DNA of 47,373 nt from an uncultured Christensenella sp. (GCA_910577555.1 CAJTLF010000014.1:1-47373); one strand, 5' to 3'. Positions 24,463 through 34,306 are shown, counted from the first letter of the stretch. Notes: generated by a model not told the origin, from the letters alone. Program-made: numbers and translations.

Positions 24463-27199
24463 CGTATGGCTGTTGTTTATTGCAATACCCATAATCGCGC
24501 TCGTGAGCGTGCCGTTTGCGATTGCCGTACGTTCGGATAACCGCAACGGTCACAATATCGCGTCGCTGGTATTGCATATTCTGATGGCTGTATTAATAGC
24601 TTTTGCGGCTGCGGGGACTTCGGTAGTCGCCGTGGTTACGAAAACTCAGGTGTTCGTGGTTGCGGACGTATCATATTCGGCGCACCGCAATCTTGATACG
24701 GTAGACGGGTATATAAAGGACTTGCAGGGCAATCTGCCGCGCAATTCCGAAATGGGGCTTATATGCTTTGCAAAGACGCCTGTTACCGTCACCGAGCTTG
24801 GCGGAAAAATAGAGAGCGTGAGAACGGCTCTAAACGAAAATAATCCCGACAGGGTGGACGAATCCGAAACGGATATAGTTACGGCTTTACGGTATGCCGC
24901 GGATAAGTTTTCAGCCGACGCGATAAAGCGCGTGGTGCTGGTTACCGACGGCAGACAGTCAGACTTGCGCGACGGAAACAGTTTAAAGAGCGTGGCGGAC
25001 GAGCTTGCGCTCAAGGGCGTGAAGATAGACGCAATTTATCTTGACGACAACATAGACCTTTACGGGACTGACGACGGCGCGGCTAAGGTTAAGGAAATTC
25101 AGATTTCAAACGCCGAATTTACTAAAAATACTTTTTTGAATAACGACGAAAACAGAGTTACCGCATACGTATACAGCAGTTACTCCGTCAGCAATCAACC
25201 TATAACTCTTTACCGCGACGGTGTGGCGCTTGAAAGAAAGCTCGTTAATCTTGCGGTGGGTCCGAACTCCGTTTCGTTCAATCTTCCCGCGGACGAAGAG
25301 AACGTTTACGACTATCAGATAAAGCTCGAAGGGCTGGAAACGGGCGACGACGTCTGCTCGTACAACAACTCGTATTCGTTTACGCAACAGGTTTCGGGCG
25401 AAGTGAGCGTAATGCTGCTTACGGAGAACGTGGGCAACGAAAGTTATATCCGCGGACTTTACGGCGAAGAATGTAACTTTACGAGCTTCGTGCTCGGCAG
25501 GGACGCCGAAAATAAAATACCCGTTACCGTGGAACAGCTTTCCGCTTACGACGAGATAGTGCTTGCTGACGTGGATATATCCAAGCTGAAGAGCGGCGCG
25601 ACCTTCGTCGATTCGCTTGAAAAGGTGGTTACGGTACTCGGTAAAAATCTTATAACCGTAGGGGATTTGAAGATACAGACGGGCAACGACCCCGTGTTGG
25701 CTAAGCTCGACGAATTATTGCCCGTTCAGTACGGACGTAACGACAACGACCCCAAGCTTTATACTCTCGTCGTAGACACTTCGCGCAGTATGGATTTCAA
25801 CAGCCGTCTTATTATGGCTAAGCAGGCGGCAAAACAGCTTGTAAGCTTCCTTAACCCCGACGACCAGGTGCTTTTGGTCGAATTCAACGGCGACGTAAGA
25901 CTTGCTATGGATTTGACTTCCGCCGCCAAAACCCAGACGATAAGCGACGCCATTGACAATTTGGGCGGTTTGCAGGGTACTGTTATCTGGAAGGGACTTG
26001 ACAGGGCTTACGAAGAAATGAAACCGCTTGCGGCAAGGTTCAGCGAAAGGCAGGTTATGCTTATTACGGACGGACTTTCATACTCTTTCGAAGGTGAAAA
26101 CGATAAGATTGAAAACGTCGTTAAAGATATGGCCGTTAGTAATATCAAGCTTTCCGTATTAGACGTGGGGCGCGGTGGCGGCGGCTCGCGCGAAGACGAA
26201 ACGGCAAAGAAATTGCAGGGATATGCGGGTATATGCAAGGGCGATTACTTCTACGCTATTTCACCAAAGGATTTGCAGGACGTAATGTTCACCGAAATTA
26301 AAGATTCGCAGATGGACCTTGTGATTAACGCAAGGGCGCGGGTGGCGCGCAACAGACGCAACGACGACGTTTACGAAAACTGCGAGCCCGAAGGCGAAGA
26401 AGATTACGTAAACGGCTTGGTCAACAGCCGCGCAAAGGGCGGGTCCATTACCGTATTCAACGCGGAATACTACAAGCCCGAAGTGGAAAAATACGTTACC
26501 GCTCCGCTTTACGCCTTCCGCGATTTCAGCAGCGGCGGCAGGGTTTCTACCTATACCAGCAGTCTCGTAAAGACGGGCAGCGACAACTGGAAGAACAAGA
26601 ACCAGTTCGTAAAGAACGTTCTGAAGAGTAATATACCGTCGGAGAAAATTTCGGTGCCGTACACTCTGGAAACCAAGACGCAGGGTTCGTTTGCAAGGTT
26701 ACAGCTTTCTCCGCTGATTGCGTATCAGAACGCGCGCGCCACTGCCGAAGTAGTTAACGGCGACGGTGAGTTGCAGACGTTTGAAATGAGCGCGAACAAG
26801 GAAGGGTTCTATCTGGATATAGACGTTTCCGAGCTTGGGAAGTATAGCGTAAAGGTAAATTATTACTGCAATAACGGCGAAACTCCTTACTCCATGGAAA
26901 CGGCGATAAATATCTCTTACAAATCGGAATACGACGCGTTTGCAAACTTCGATGCGAGCGACCTTTACAAGATGGTCGGCGGCAACGGAAAAGTAAGCGA
27001 AGACGGAAAGCTGACAATAGAAAACGACCCCGACGAAGTGGGTACTTACGTATATTCGCTTATAATGCCCATAATGATTGCGTGCGCGGTGCTGTTCGTT
27101 GCGGACGTAACGGTGCGTAAGCTCAAGTGGGCGGATATAAAAAATCTGTTCTTTAAAGTGGGAAAGAATAAAAGTAACGGGAAGGAGAAACGGTTATGA
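24440..27199 (+). CDS. double-vWA membrane protein of the MoxR operon
   Basis: A 919-residue protein. Two N-terminal helices (about 8-30 and 41-67) lead into a first vWA domain (Asp76, Ser78, Ser80 in VADVSYS; VLVTDGRQSD). A beta region and an amidotransferase-like Rossmann domain (from about 317, SVMLLTENVG) follow. A second vWA domain begins at Asp446 (VVDTSRSMD) with TVIWKGLDRAYEEM and LITDGLSYSF. A beta-rich region and a C-terminal helix (about 874-894) end it, with a basic cytoplasmic tail. Both MIDAS motifs look intact. Size and the two vWA domains suggest it is the structural centre of the complex. Confidence 0.87.
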   Translation: MNSINFDNVWLLFIAIPIIALVSVPFAIAVRSDNRNGHNIASLVLHILMAVLIAFAAAGTSVVAVVTKTQVFVVADVSYSAHRNLDTVDGYIKDLQGNLPRNSEMGLICFAKTPVTVTELGGKIESVRTALNENNPDRVDESETDIVTALRYAADKFSADAIKRVVLVTDGRQSDLRDGNSLKSVADELALKGVKIDAIYLDDNIDLYGTDDGAAKVKEIQISNAEFTKNTFLNNDENRVTAYVYSSYSVSNQPITLYRDGVALERKLVNLAVGPNSVSFNLPADEENVYDYQIKLEGLETGDDVCSYNNSYSFTQQVSGEVSVMLLTENVGNESYIRGLYGEECNFTSFVLGRDAENKIPVTVEQLSAYDEIVLADVDISKLKSGATFVDSLEKVVTVLGKNLITVGDLKIQTGNDPVLAKLDELLPVQYGRNDNDPKLYTLVVDTSRSMDFNSRLIMAKQAAKQLVSFLNPDDQVLLVEFNGDVRLAMDLTSAAKTQTISDAIDNLGGLQGTVIWKGLDRAYEEMKPLAARFSERQVMLITDGLSYSFEGENDKIENVVKDMAVSNIKLSVLDVGRGGGGSREDETAKKLQGYAGICKGDYFYAISPKDLQDVMFTEIKDSQMDLVINARARVARNRRNDDVYENCEPEGEEDYVNGLVNSRAKGGSITVFNAEYYKPEVEKYVTAPLYAFRDFSSGGRVSTYTSSLVKTGSDNWKNKNQFVKNVLKSNIPSEKISVPYTLETKTQGSFARLQLSPLIAYQNARATAEVVNGDGELQTFEMSANKEGFYLDIDVSELGKYSVKVNYYCNNGETPYSMETAINISYKSEYDAFANFDASDLYKMVGGNGKVSEDGKLTIENDPDEVGTYVYSLIMPIMIACAVLFVADVTVRKLKWADIKNLFFKVGKNKSNGKEKRL

Positions 27200-28746
27200 A
27201 AAATTTAAAACGGCTAATCGTTAATCTTCTGATAGTCGTTCTCGCTGTTGCTGTGTGTATTGCGGCGGGGTGCGGCGGGACTTACGTTCCGCCCGGCGGA
27301 AACGGCGGAACTGGTTCGGATAAGCCTAAACCGCCCGAAGGCGGCGGCAGTACCACGGGTAAGGACAGGGATTTTACCGTTACTTTGGTTTGCGACGGGA
27401 AACCGTTTGAAGAACTGGAAGGCGTGACCGTTTACTGGACGGACGTTTCGGGCTTTTCCCAGCCGGTAAACGCGAAATTCGATAAAGACGGCAAGGCGAG
27501 AGTTTCGGGACTTGACGGGGATTATCTTGTTACTTTGCAGGGTTTACCCGATAAATATACCTACGACCCCAACGCAAATTACGCGGGGATTTTAAACCGC
27601 AATATCGAAGTGGAAATTTACCGCGTTATAACCATAAGAAACGTGGCGGGGCAGGACGGCAGCACCGTCGATACGGCCAAGCAAATTCTTGCCGAAGGGG
27701 CTTACCGCTTGCAGGTAGCGCGCGAAAACGTTACTGCCTATTATTACTATAAACCCAAGTATTCGGGTACTTACACGGTTAAATCGCTCGTCGACATACA
27801 CGAAAATCTGATTAATCCCAGATATCGCGAATGCAGCGGCACGGAATCCGGCAAGAGATATTACGGCGATTATATAGACGGTTCGGGTGCAAGCTCGACT
27901 TATACCGTGAATTTCGACGAAACTCACGATTTCGACTCGACTAACATTGGTAATATATTAATATTCGGCGTTACGGCGGAAACGCGCGGCGATTATCCCG
28001 TAACGATAGAGTTTCTGGTAAAGCGCGTGGACGACTTTTCGTTCGATAGCGAAAAGGCTCCCATAATTATTCCCGAAGAATTCAAGGACGTAACCGACGA
28101 GAATTTTGCGGCTTTTAAAGCCGAGAAGGACGCGCTTATGAAGAGCCAGGGCAGTACTTTCGTGGCGTTCAGCGGATACCTTAACGGCGATACCGTAGCG
28201 TTTAACGAAGACGACGGGTACTATCACGTGGTGGATAAGAACGGCAAGCCTACAGGTCCCGTGGTGTGCGCTATGATTTCAAGGTCTCCGAGCGTGTTCG
28301 TAACGCCCGAAGGTGAGGACTCGTTTATTAGCGTTGAGTACCACGGTAACAAAGCTCTTACCGTAGACGACAATTACGAGAAATATTCGCAGAATTTTTA
28401 TCCCGATATAGAGTCGCCGTACGACGATATGGATAACCATTTTATAAACTATAAGGTGTTTATCGAAGGGTACGAAAATATTGCTTCGCACGACGTGCCG
28501 AAGGACGGTTTTGATGCGTTTCCCGGTATATCGGAGCAGTTTGCGGAATATAAAGGCGTTAAAGGTTATTACGATTTCGTAAACTCGGACGGAGTTTATC
28601 CCGTAACCAAAGAGCTGCAGAGATTTTTGCAGGGCTACGCTACCAGTCAAAGACTGTTCTTTGACGGCGGCGGTCTTGCGGAAGGAGTAGGACTGAGCGC
28701 AAGCGAACGCTCGCAGTGGATGTTTGCCTGCGGATTTTACGCGTAA
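27196..28746 (+). CDS. putative surface lipoprotein of the MoxR operon
   Basis: A 516-residue exported protein. Basic start and hydrophobic stretch (5-25) end in IAAGC with Cys26 as the likely lipidated residue. A Gly/Pro-rich low-complexity linker (28-58) follows. Residues about 60-150 form a beta domain, perhaps Ig- or carboxypeptidase-regulatory-like (TLVCDGKPFEELEGVTVYW, then DGDYLVTLQGLP). The rest is beta-rich and Tyr/Asp-rich and not recognised. Coupled to the double-vWA gene by an ATGA overlap and a GAAGGAG site; last gene of the operon. A candidate client of the MoxR/vWA machinery. Confidence 0.8.
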   Translation: MKNLKRLIVNLLIVVLAVAVCIAAGCGGTYVPPGGNGGTGSDKPKPPEGGGSTTGKDRDFTVTLVCDGKPFEELEGVTVYWTDVSGFSQPVNAKFDKDGKARVSGLDGDYLVTLQGLPDKYTYDPNANYAGILNRNIEVEIYRVITIRNVAGQDGSTVDTAKQILAEGAYRLQVARENVTAYYYYKPKYSGTYTVKSLVDIHENLINPRYRECSGTESGKRYYGDYIDGSGASSTYTVNFDETHDFDSTNIGNILIFGVTAETRGDYPVTIEFLVKRVDDFSFDSEKAPIIIPEEFKDVTDENFAAFKAEKDALMKSQGSTFVAFSGYLNGDTVAFNEDDGYYHVVDKNGKPTGPVVCAMISRSPSVFVTPEGEDSFISVEYHGNKALTVDDNYEKYSQNFYPDIESPYDDMDNHFINYKVFIEGYENIASHDVPKDGFDAFPGISEQFAEYKGVKGYYDFVNSDGVYPVTKELQRFLQGYATSQRLFFDGGGLAEGVGLSASERSQWMFACGFYA

Positions 28747-28771
28747 TATTATAAAATAATTAAAGTGGTTT

Positions 28772-28807
28772 TACGCCCGCGCTTTTTAAAAGCGCGGGCG
28801 TAGTTTT
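28772..28807 (+). terminator. intrinsic terminator of the MoxR operon
   Basis: TACGCCCGCGCTT pairs with its complement AAGCGCGGGCGTA; TTTT follows. Confidence 0.85.
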
Positions 28808-28925
28808 ATAGAATATTACAAAAGTTTATACGTGGTATAATATGGTATAATTATGCAAATATAACAAATTTTAAAAAAATATTCAATAATTTATGAATTT
28901 TTATTTAATTATTGCATAAAAACAG

Positions 28926-29010
28926 TTGCAATGTTAATAAAACTATGTTAATATAATTAAAATGATAAAGGGATATCCCTTTAATTCCGTTATCGGGATA
29001 ACGGAATTAA
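28926..29010 (+). promoter_or_regulatory. promoter and palindromic leader of the large surface lipoprotein gene
   Basis: A possible promoter TTGCAA-N17-TAATAT (28926-28954; a TATAAT overlaps at 28952) would start transcription just before a perfect 16-base palindrome, AAAGGGATATCCCTTT (28967-28982). This runs directly into a 13-pair hairpin, TTAATTCCGTTAT / ATAACGGAATTAA with loop CGGG (28981-29010), ending 34 bases before the ATG. There is no T run after the hairpin, so it is not a plain terminator. Operator or RNA-level control are both possible. Confidence 0.5.
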
Positions 29011-29044
29011 CGTTTACAGGATTTAATCTTTAAGGAGTAAAGAT

Positions 29045-32000
29045 ATGAAAAACAAGAAGCTGATGATAGCCGTCGCCGCTATCACGATGAGTGCGACGTC
29101 CGTAATCTCACTTACGGCCTGCAACGAAGAGCCTGAACACACGCATAACTTTACCGACTGGCAGGTAACAAAAGCTCCTACCTGTACTCAGCAGGGTATG
29201 GAAACGGGTACCTGTGCCGCCGACGGGCAGATAATGAACCGTTCGATTGCGATAGACCCCGACGCTCACAGTTATGGCTCGTGGTTTATTACGTTGCCTA
29301 CTACTACGGACGCAGGTAAAGTAATTAAAACCTGTTCCGCCGACGTATCTCATATTAAAGAAGTGGATTTGCCTAAACTTGACAGGCACGACAACTCTGA
29401 ACATTACGTACAGTCTGAAGAGCGTACTGAAAGCGGTGAGTTTACTTTTGATTTTAAAAATGACGAAACCATTAAGTTCACACAGAGTTTAGACCATTTT
29501 TATACCGGTGAACTTACTTTATGCAGTTACCAAGTTACGGAAAAAAATGAGAGTACCGGAAAAAACGAGACCGTAACAAAATACTATACGCCCACCATTA
29601 CACAGGGCGGATTTGCGAAAAAGCAGTGTACGTTGCACCCCGAAGATAAAGACGATTATAATCTTATTTATATTCCTGCGCTCGGTTCGGGAAGTTCGTC
29701 TATTTCGGTACAGGTTCTCGAAGAGCCGACCGAAACCACGTGCGGCAAGGGTAATTATACGTTTACGCATACCAGCGGGGAAACCTTGGTTTTTGAAAAC
29801 GTTGAAATTCCTGCTACGAAGTCCGTGGACGAGATTTTCGATGAAATATTCGTTGAAGACAGTTATGTGTCGCTCAATGCTATGGGTGAACCCTATAATA
29901 TAGACCGTATCGTAAGTTCGCACAGGAGCGAAGTGGGGAAGGTTGACGGATTGAATATAATCGAAGTAGGCAACAACAAGGCTCAAACCCCTTATTCGTA
30001 CGAGTTCGGCGACGGGTTTACCTATCTTGACGACAGACTTGACAACGTTAAATATTACTATTATAACGATGGGCAAAACCCCGTGCACGGCGTGCGCGAA
30101 TACGGCGGGGAAAAACCCGAGCTTATGGACCACTCTTACGACGAGCGGTTAGACGGCGTTGCCGTTTATATAACTGAATTGCGTAAGACTTTTTACGGAT
30201 TGGACAGTATGGTTCACGGATTATACTCTCTTAAAGACGACCCTATGAGCAGCAATTTTTCGCAAGGCTCTTATACCGGACAGCTTAAGAGCAGTAAGCC
30301 TGCCGCCCCTGCTGCCGAAGAAAAACAGCAAACTGTATATAGTTTCGGTTTCAATTATTTTATTCAGGATAAATCCAATTCGCAGGACGAAAAGATAAAA
30401 AATTATACGGATATCGTCAGCTCGGTTAAAGTGGAGTTCACTCTCGACGATAACGGGCGTATGCGCGATGTGAATATCAATATAAAGAAATATACTTATT
30501 CTTACAGTTCAAGCCGTGCGGACGAAAACTCCGCGCCCGACGGTGCGCTGTATGAGTACGTTCCCGAAGCCGCCGCCGCGAGAAACCCTATAAAGGGCTA
30601 TGACACGGGTGAATTTTACGTGGCGCCCGGAAAGGCTACTACAACGGATAACTGGTATAATGCGTCGGTTACTTACGTTGAAAACGAAGAAGATAAGATT
30701 AAAAGCCCTTACGATTTCGGTGATTTCGAAACGATTGAGAATTTAACGCTCACATATACGGGTGGGGATAGTCCTGTCGTAGTAAATCCCGACGGCTCTA
30801 CCGTTCTTGAAACTACTTCGAACGTATTGACGAATTTCACAATCACCGACGTAGAGCCTAAAGATTTGGCGTCTATAGTTGATTTTAAAGTTTATTTCGT
30901 AGAAGACGGCAAAGAAACGTTGCTTGATTTTATGGCTACCGGTCTTCCCAGCATTGGTTATAAGATGGATAACAGCGGATTTTCGTTTATCAGTAAAAAG
31001 AAAGTCGGCGATTTGAATCTTAAAGTGAAATTCGGTAATCAGGAAATACCTTTTACCATTCGCGTAAATCCTGCCACGCCTTCTTCGTTGACGCCTGAAA
31101 TATACGCTTACGATGATATGTCAGATAAACACGAATTCGTCACGGGTGGCGAAACGACCGTATACGTTGGGGAAAAGGTTTACTTCAACGCAAATACTCC
31201 TTTAACGGATAACGATGCTTTGACTGATAACAGTCATTCCGTCACGTTAAACGGCAATCCGTTGGAAAAAGAGATTGTGGACGGTAAGGAATTGTGGTGT
31301 TTTGCCGCCGAAGCCGCAGGCGAGTACAATTTCTTGTTTACTTCCTTGGCAAACGAAAACGTTAAAGCTTCGGCAAAGGTTATAGTTAATGCTGCACCCG
31401 ATAAAGAAAAATTGTTCTCCGATACTTATAAATTCGATGAAAACGTTATAACGTTTGTTGACGATAGTACCTTGACCATAAAGGACGGTACGGGAACGGC
31501 TACCTATAGTTATACTTACGATGAAGCGACTAAATCGTTCACCATTGAAAAAACCGACGGTGTAGACCAAAAAGATTATACATTGTCTTTTACCGCAAAG
31601 TATAATCTTAAACTTGCTTATACTATGGGTGGAATGGAATTCTACAACATCTACGTAGGCACACCTGCCGTAACGCCTCAATCGGTTCTTTCCAATACAA
31701 TATGGACGGCAAACGGAGTCTATTTAGTATTTGCGGGCGACGGTGCTACAGGCGTTGCTACGACCGATTTGAATAAACAAACGGTTGATGGAAATTCGCC
31801 GATAATAGCGTTTAAGTATACGTTGGCAACCGGTGAAAATAATACTTATACTATCAAATTTGATAGTAACAGCATGTTCAATCCTTGGAATGCCGGATGG
31901 TTTGATTTGGAGAGCAGCGGACAATCCGAATTGACTTTTGAAGATGAGAAAATTACTTCGCTAACCGTATTTGACAACACGATGAGTTTAGCCGTTTCCT

Positions 32001-32725
32001 CGGTTGAAGAAGTAGTCAATTTACTTGTTGGAACTAACTGGTCTTACGGTAATATGACGATAATCTTCAACGATGATAAAAATATATCCGTTAAAAAGAC
32101 GGGTTATATGGATGAGTCTTTCGGTTATTATCTGACAAAAGTCAGTAGCGTTAAGTATAGTATTACGTTTACCGGTAGATTTGGATTTAACGGTGTCGAC
32201 CCTGAGCTTTCAGTAAACAGCTTTGTATTGATAGACGGTAGTAAAATAACTAAGTTCGAGCATGATTTGGTTGATGCGGATGGCAACGTACAGCACGTTA
32301 CACTGAAAAAGGTTGATGCCCTTGCGGAAATTAAAGATTTGCTTACGGGTACCGTTTGGAAGTATGAATATTACAAAGACGGACAAAGTGCCGACGATGG
32401 CGATGAACCTGTGGTTATGACCGTTGAATTTCTTGCAGACGGTAAAGTGAGTGTTACGCGCGTAACCCAGGGCTTCCGCGGTGAAACGAACACATATACA
32501 GGAACTTGTACGTACGAGTTGACGGATAAGGGCGAAGGTAAATATGCAATTGCTTTTGCATTAGTTTCGGCAAACGGTGATTGCGGTATTTATCCCGATA
32601 CCACCAACGAAAATAGCTTCATTACCGTTGCTAACAAAGTGATTACCGGACTTTCGATTAGTGTAGATGATAATGAAAACACTTTTGAAAATCCTTGTTC
32701 GTTTAATAAAGTTGAAAATCAGTAA
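29045..32725 (+). CDS. large repetitive surface lipoprotein
   Basis: A 1226-residue exported protein. The signal peptide ends in a good lipobox, SLTAC (Cys26). A His/Cys-rich module follows (HTHNFTDWQVTKAPTCTQQG, 32-51, then GTCAADG), a type seen in clostridial surface proteins. The middle is beta-rich. The C-terminal third holds four related beta modules of about 100 residues, beginning near 786, 880, 992 and 1098, with the pattern L-x-G-T-x-W then I/V-x-F-x-D-D. These look like lipocalin-type calculators of small beta barrels in other surface lipoproteins, but the match is not firm. AAGGAG site; own promoter and terminator. Its codons look more AT-rich than its neighbours. Confidence 0.85.
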   Translation: MKNKKLMIAVAAITMSATSVISLTACNEEPEHTHNFTDWQVTKAPTCTQQGMETGTCAADGQIMNRSIAIDPDAHSYGSWFITLPTTTDAGKVIKTCSADVSHIKEVDLPKLDRHDNSEHYVQSEERTESGEFTFDFKNDETIKFTQSLDHFYTGELTLCSYQVTEKNESTGKNETVTKYYTPTITQGGFAKKQCTLHPEDKDDYNLIYIPALGSGSSSISVQVLEEPTETTCGKGNYTFTHTSGETLVFENVEIPATKSVDEIFDEIFVEDSYVSLNAMGEPYNIDRIVSSHRSEVGKVDGLNIIEVGNNKAQTPYSYEFGDGFTYLDDRLDNVKYYYYNDGQNPVHGVREYGGEKPELMDHSYDERLDGVAVYITELRKTFYGLDSMVHGLYSLKDDPMSSNFSQGSYTGQLKSSKPAAPAAEEKQQTVYSFGFNYFIQDKSNSQDEKIKNYTDIVSSVKVEFTLDDNGRMRDVNINIKKYTYSYSSSRADENSAPDGALYEYVPEAAAARNPIKGYDTGEFYVAPGKATTTDNWYNASVTYVENEEDKIKSPYDFGDFETIENLTLTYTGGDSPVVVNPDGSTVLETTSNVLTNFTITDVEPKDLASIVDFKVYFVEDGKETLLDFMATGLPSIGYKMDNSGFSFISKKKVGDLNLKVKFGNQEIPFTIRVNPATPSSLTPEIYAYDDMSDKHEFVTGGETTVYVGEKVYFNANTPLTDNDALTDNSHSVTLNGNPLEKEIVDGKELWCFAAEAAGEYNFLFTSLANENVKASAKVIVNAAPDKEKLFSDTYKFDENVITFVDDSTLTIKDGTGTATYSYTYDEATKSFTIEKTDGVDQKDYTLSFTAKYNLKLAYTMGGMEFYNIYVGTPAVTPQSVLSNTIWTANGVYLVFAGDGATGVATTDLNKQTVDGNSPIIAFKYTLATGENNTYTIKFDSNSMFNPWNAGWFDLESSGQSELTFEDEKITSLTVFDNTMSLAVSSVEEVVNLLVGTNWSYGNMTIIFNDDKNISVKKTGYMDESFGYYLTKVSSVKYSITFTGRFGFNGVDPELSVNSFVLIDGSKITKFEHDLVDADGNVQHVTLKKVDALAEIKDLLTGTVWKYEYYKDGQSADDGDEPVVMTVEFLADGKVSVTRVTQGFRGETNTYTGTCTYELTDKGEGKYAIAFALVSANGDCGIYPDTTNENSFITVANKVITGLSISVDDNENTFENPCSFNKVENQ

Positions 32726-32749
32726 ACCTGATACAATGCAGTGAAGATG

Positions 32750-32780
32750 CGCCCCGCGGCGAAAGCCGCGGGGCGTTTTT
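32750..32780 (+). terminator. intrinsic terminator after the surface lipoprotein gene
   Basis: CGCCCCGCGGC / GCCGCGGGGCG stem, GAAA tetraloop, TTTTT. Confidence 0.93.
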
Positions 32781-32818
32781 CCGGATTGCTTTGTCGCTAC
32801 GCTCCGCGCAATGACGGG
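32780..32818 (+). repeat. dispersed ATTGC...GCAATGACGG intergenic repeat
   Basis: Copy starting on the last T of the terminator, with a CCGCGCAATGACGGGAATGG end. Confidence 0.8.
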
Positions 32819-32871
32819 AATGGGGTGCATAACGGCAAGGGGTGCGGTTTTATACTTTTTTATAAAAACGG

Positions 32872-32900
32872 TTGACTTAAAGTATTAAAGGTAGTATAAT
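32872..32900 (+). promoter_or_regulatory. promoter of the marR-degV unit
   Basis: TTGACT (32872-32877), 17-base spacer, TATAAT (32895-32900). Confidence 0.65.
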
Positions 32901-32953
32901 TATCTCAAAATATTTAGCTAAAAAACAGGCAAAAATTAAAAGCGGCGGAGCGT

Positions 32954-33403
32954 ATGGATAATTACGAAATAGAGCAAAACTTTGAAAGAATATACCGCGA
33001 TTTCAGACTGCGGCTCTACAAATACATTTTCAGCGTTATGGGCGAGCGGGAAGGCTCGCTTACCGTAACCGAGTTCTTCTCGGTGGAAACGATTGCGCTT
33101 ATGGGCAGTCCCACGGTCAGCGAATTTGCCGACGCGCTCTCGATTACTTCGTCGCACGCGGCGTACAAGGTGCGCCAGCTCATAGAAAAGGGGTACGTAA
33201 CCAAGACGCCCACGGACGACAGACGCACCTTCAAGCTTGAAGTTACGGACAAATTCAAAAAATATTATCACGAAAAAAACGCCTACGGAAATTACATTTT
33301 TAAAGTGCTTTCGAAAACGATGAGCGCGGAAGAGCTTTCCGTCACGGACGGGTTGTTTAAAAAATTCGTTCAAACGATTGAAAAGGAGAAAACAGATGAT
33401 TAA
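32954..33403 (+). CDS. MarR-family transcriptional regulator
   Basis: A 149-residue winged helix-turn-helix protein. The recognition region reads PTVSEFADALSITSSHAAYKVRQLIEKGYV (about 53-82, given here split by domain: helix 2 TVSEFADAL, helix 3 SSHAAYKVRQLIE) and the wing is KTPTDDRRTFKLEVT. N- and C-terminal helices form the dimer. The stop overlaps the degV ATG by eight bases, so it probably regulates degV and itself. The ligand is unknown. Confidence 0.9.
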   Translation: MDNYEIEQNFERIYRDFRLRLYKYIFSVMGEREGSLTVTEFFSVETIALMGSPTVSEFADALSITSSHAAYKVRQLIEKGYVTKTPTDDRRTFKLEVTDKFKKYYHEKNAYGNYIFKVLSKTMSAEELSVTDGLFKKFVQTIEKEKTDD

Positions 33404-34220
33404 AATTATTACCGATTCGTCAAGCAATATCACGCCCGAAGAGAGCAAGGCTCTGGGTATAGGGCTTATGCCGCTTACCATTTCGTTCGGCACGCAGGAG
33501 TTCCGCGACGGTATTGATATAAGCTGTGAAGAGTTTTATGAAAAAATGCAGACGGGCGGAGAGTTCCCGCATACTTCCCAGCTTACCGAAGAACAGGTTG
33601 AAGGTTCGGTAATGGAAGCGTTTGAAAACGGCGCGGACGAAGTTCTTTTATTGCCGCTTGCGTCTGCGCTCAGCGGCTCATACGAGCGTTGTAAGACGGT
33701 TGCCGAAAGGCACGACAGAGTGTACGCGCACGACTGCTGTTGCACTACCGTCATGCTCAAGCTGTGCGTTCTGCACGCGCTTAAAATGGCGAACGCGGGG
33801 GCTAAGGTTTACGAGATTATAGACGCTTTGAAGGAGCTCAGACCCAAACTCAAAATTTACGCGTGCCTTGACACGCTTGAAAATCTGCGCAAGGGCGGCA
33901 GGCTGTCTACCGTTACCGCGATAATCGGCGCGGTATTGAAAATCAAGCCCGTGATTACCTTTTCCGTGGACGGTAAGGTGGAAATGATTGGCAAGCAGTT
34001 CGGAATGAATAAAGCAATCGGCAGCGTGGTTTCCGCAGTGGATAAGAATAAAATCGATTACGATTACCCCGTGTATTTAATCTATACGCAGAACGATAAA
34101 AACAGCGACGCGCTTGCCGGTAAGCTCGGTATACAATACACGGAAAAGGGCAATATATGCCCCGTTATCGGCACGCACATAGGCGTGGACGCGGCGGGAA
34201 TAGTTTACGCGGAAAAGTAA
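33396..34220 (+). CDS. DegV-family fatty-acid-binding protein
   Basis: DegV/FakB proteins bind a fatty acid and present it to the kinase FakA for phosphorylation. 274 residues: KIITDSSSNITPEE at the N-terminus, a TSQ motif (PHTSQLTEEQ, about 60-69), SGSYERC, and a domain 2 with LENLRKGGRLS and IKPVITF, all family hallmarks. The ATG at 33396 has AAGGAG at ideal distance; an upstream in-frame TTG (33378) lies within marR. fakA is not in the window. Confidence 0.92.
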   Translation: MIKIITDSSSNITPEESKALGIGLMPLTISFGTQEFRDGIDISCEEFYEKMQTGGEFPHTSQLTEEQVEGSVMEAFENGADEVLLLPLASALSGSYERCKTVAERHDRVYAHDCCCTTVMLKLCVLHALKMANAGAKVYEIIDALKELRPKLKIYACLDTLENLRKGGRLSTVTAIIGAVLKIKPVITFSVDGKVEMIGKQFGMNKAIGSVVSAVDKNKIDYDYPVYLIYTQNDKNSDALAGKLGIQYTEKGNICPVIGTHIGVDAAGIVYAEK

Positions 34221-34277
34221 TTTAGCTTTAATAAAGGCTTTCGCTTTCCGCGTCGGAGATGAAATTTTAAAAAACGG

Positions 34278-34306
34278 TTTACTTTTTCCCGACGCCGTGA
34301 TATAAT
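34278..34306 (+). promoter_or_regulatory. promoter of the CvpA-like gene
   Basis: TTTACT (34278-34283), 17 bases, TATAAT (34301-34306). The transcript leader contains a GCGCC-AAAAA-GGCGC hairpin (34331-34345) before the ribosome site. Confidence 0.55.
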
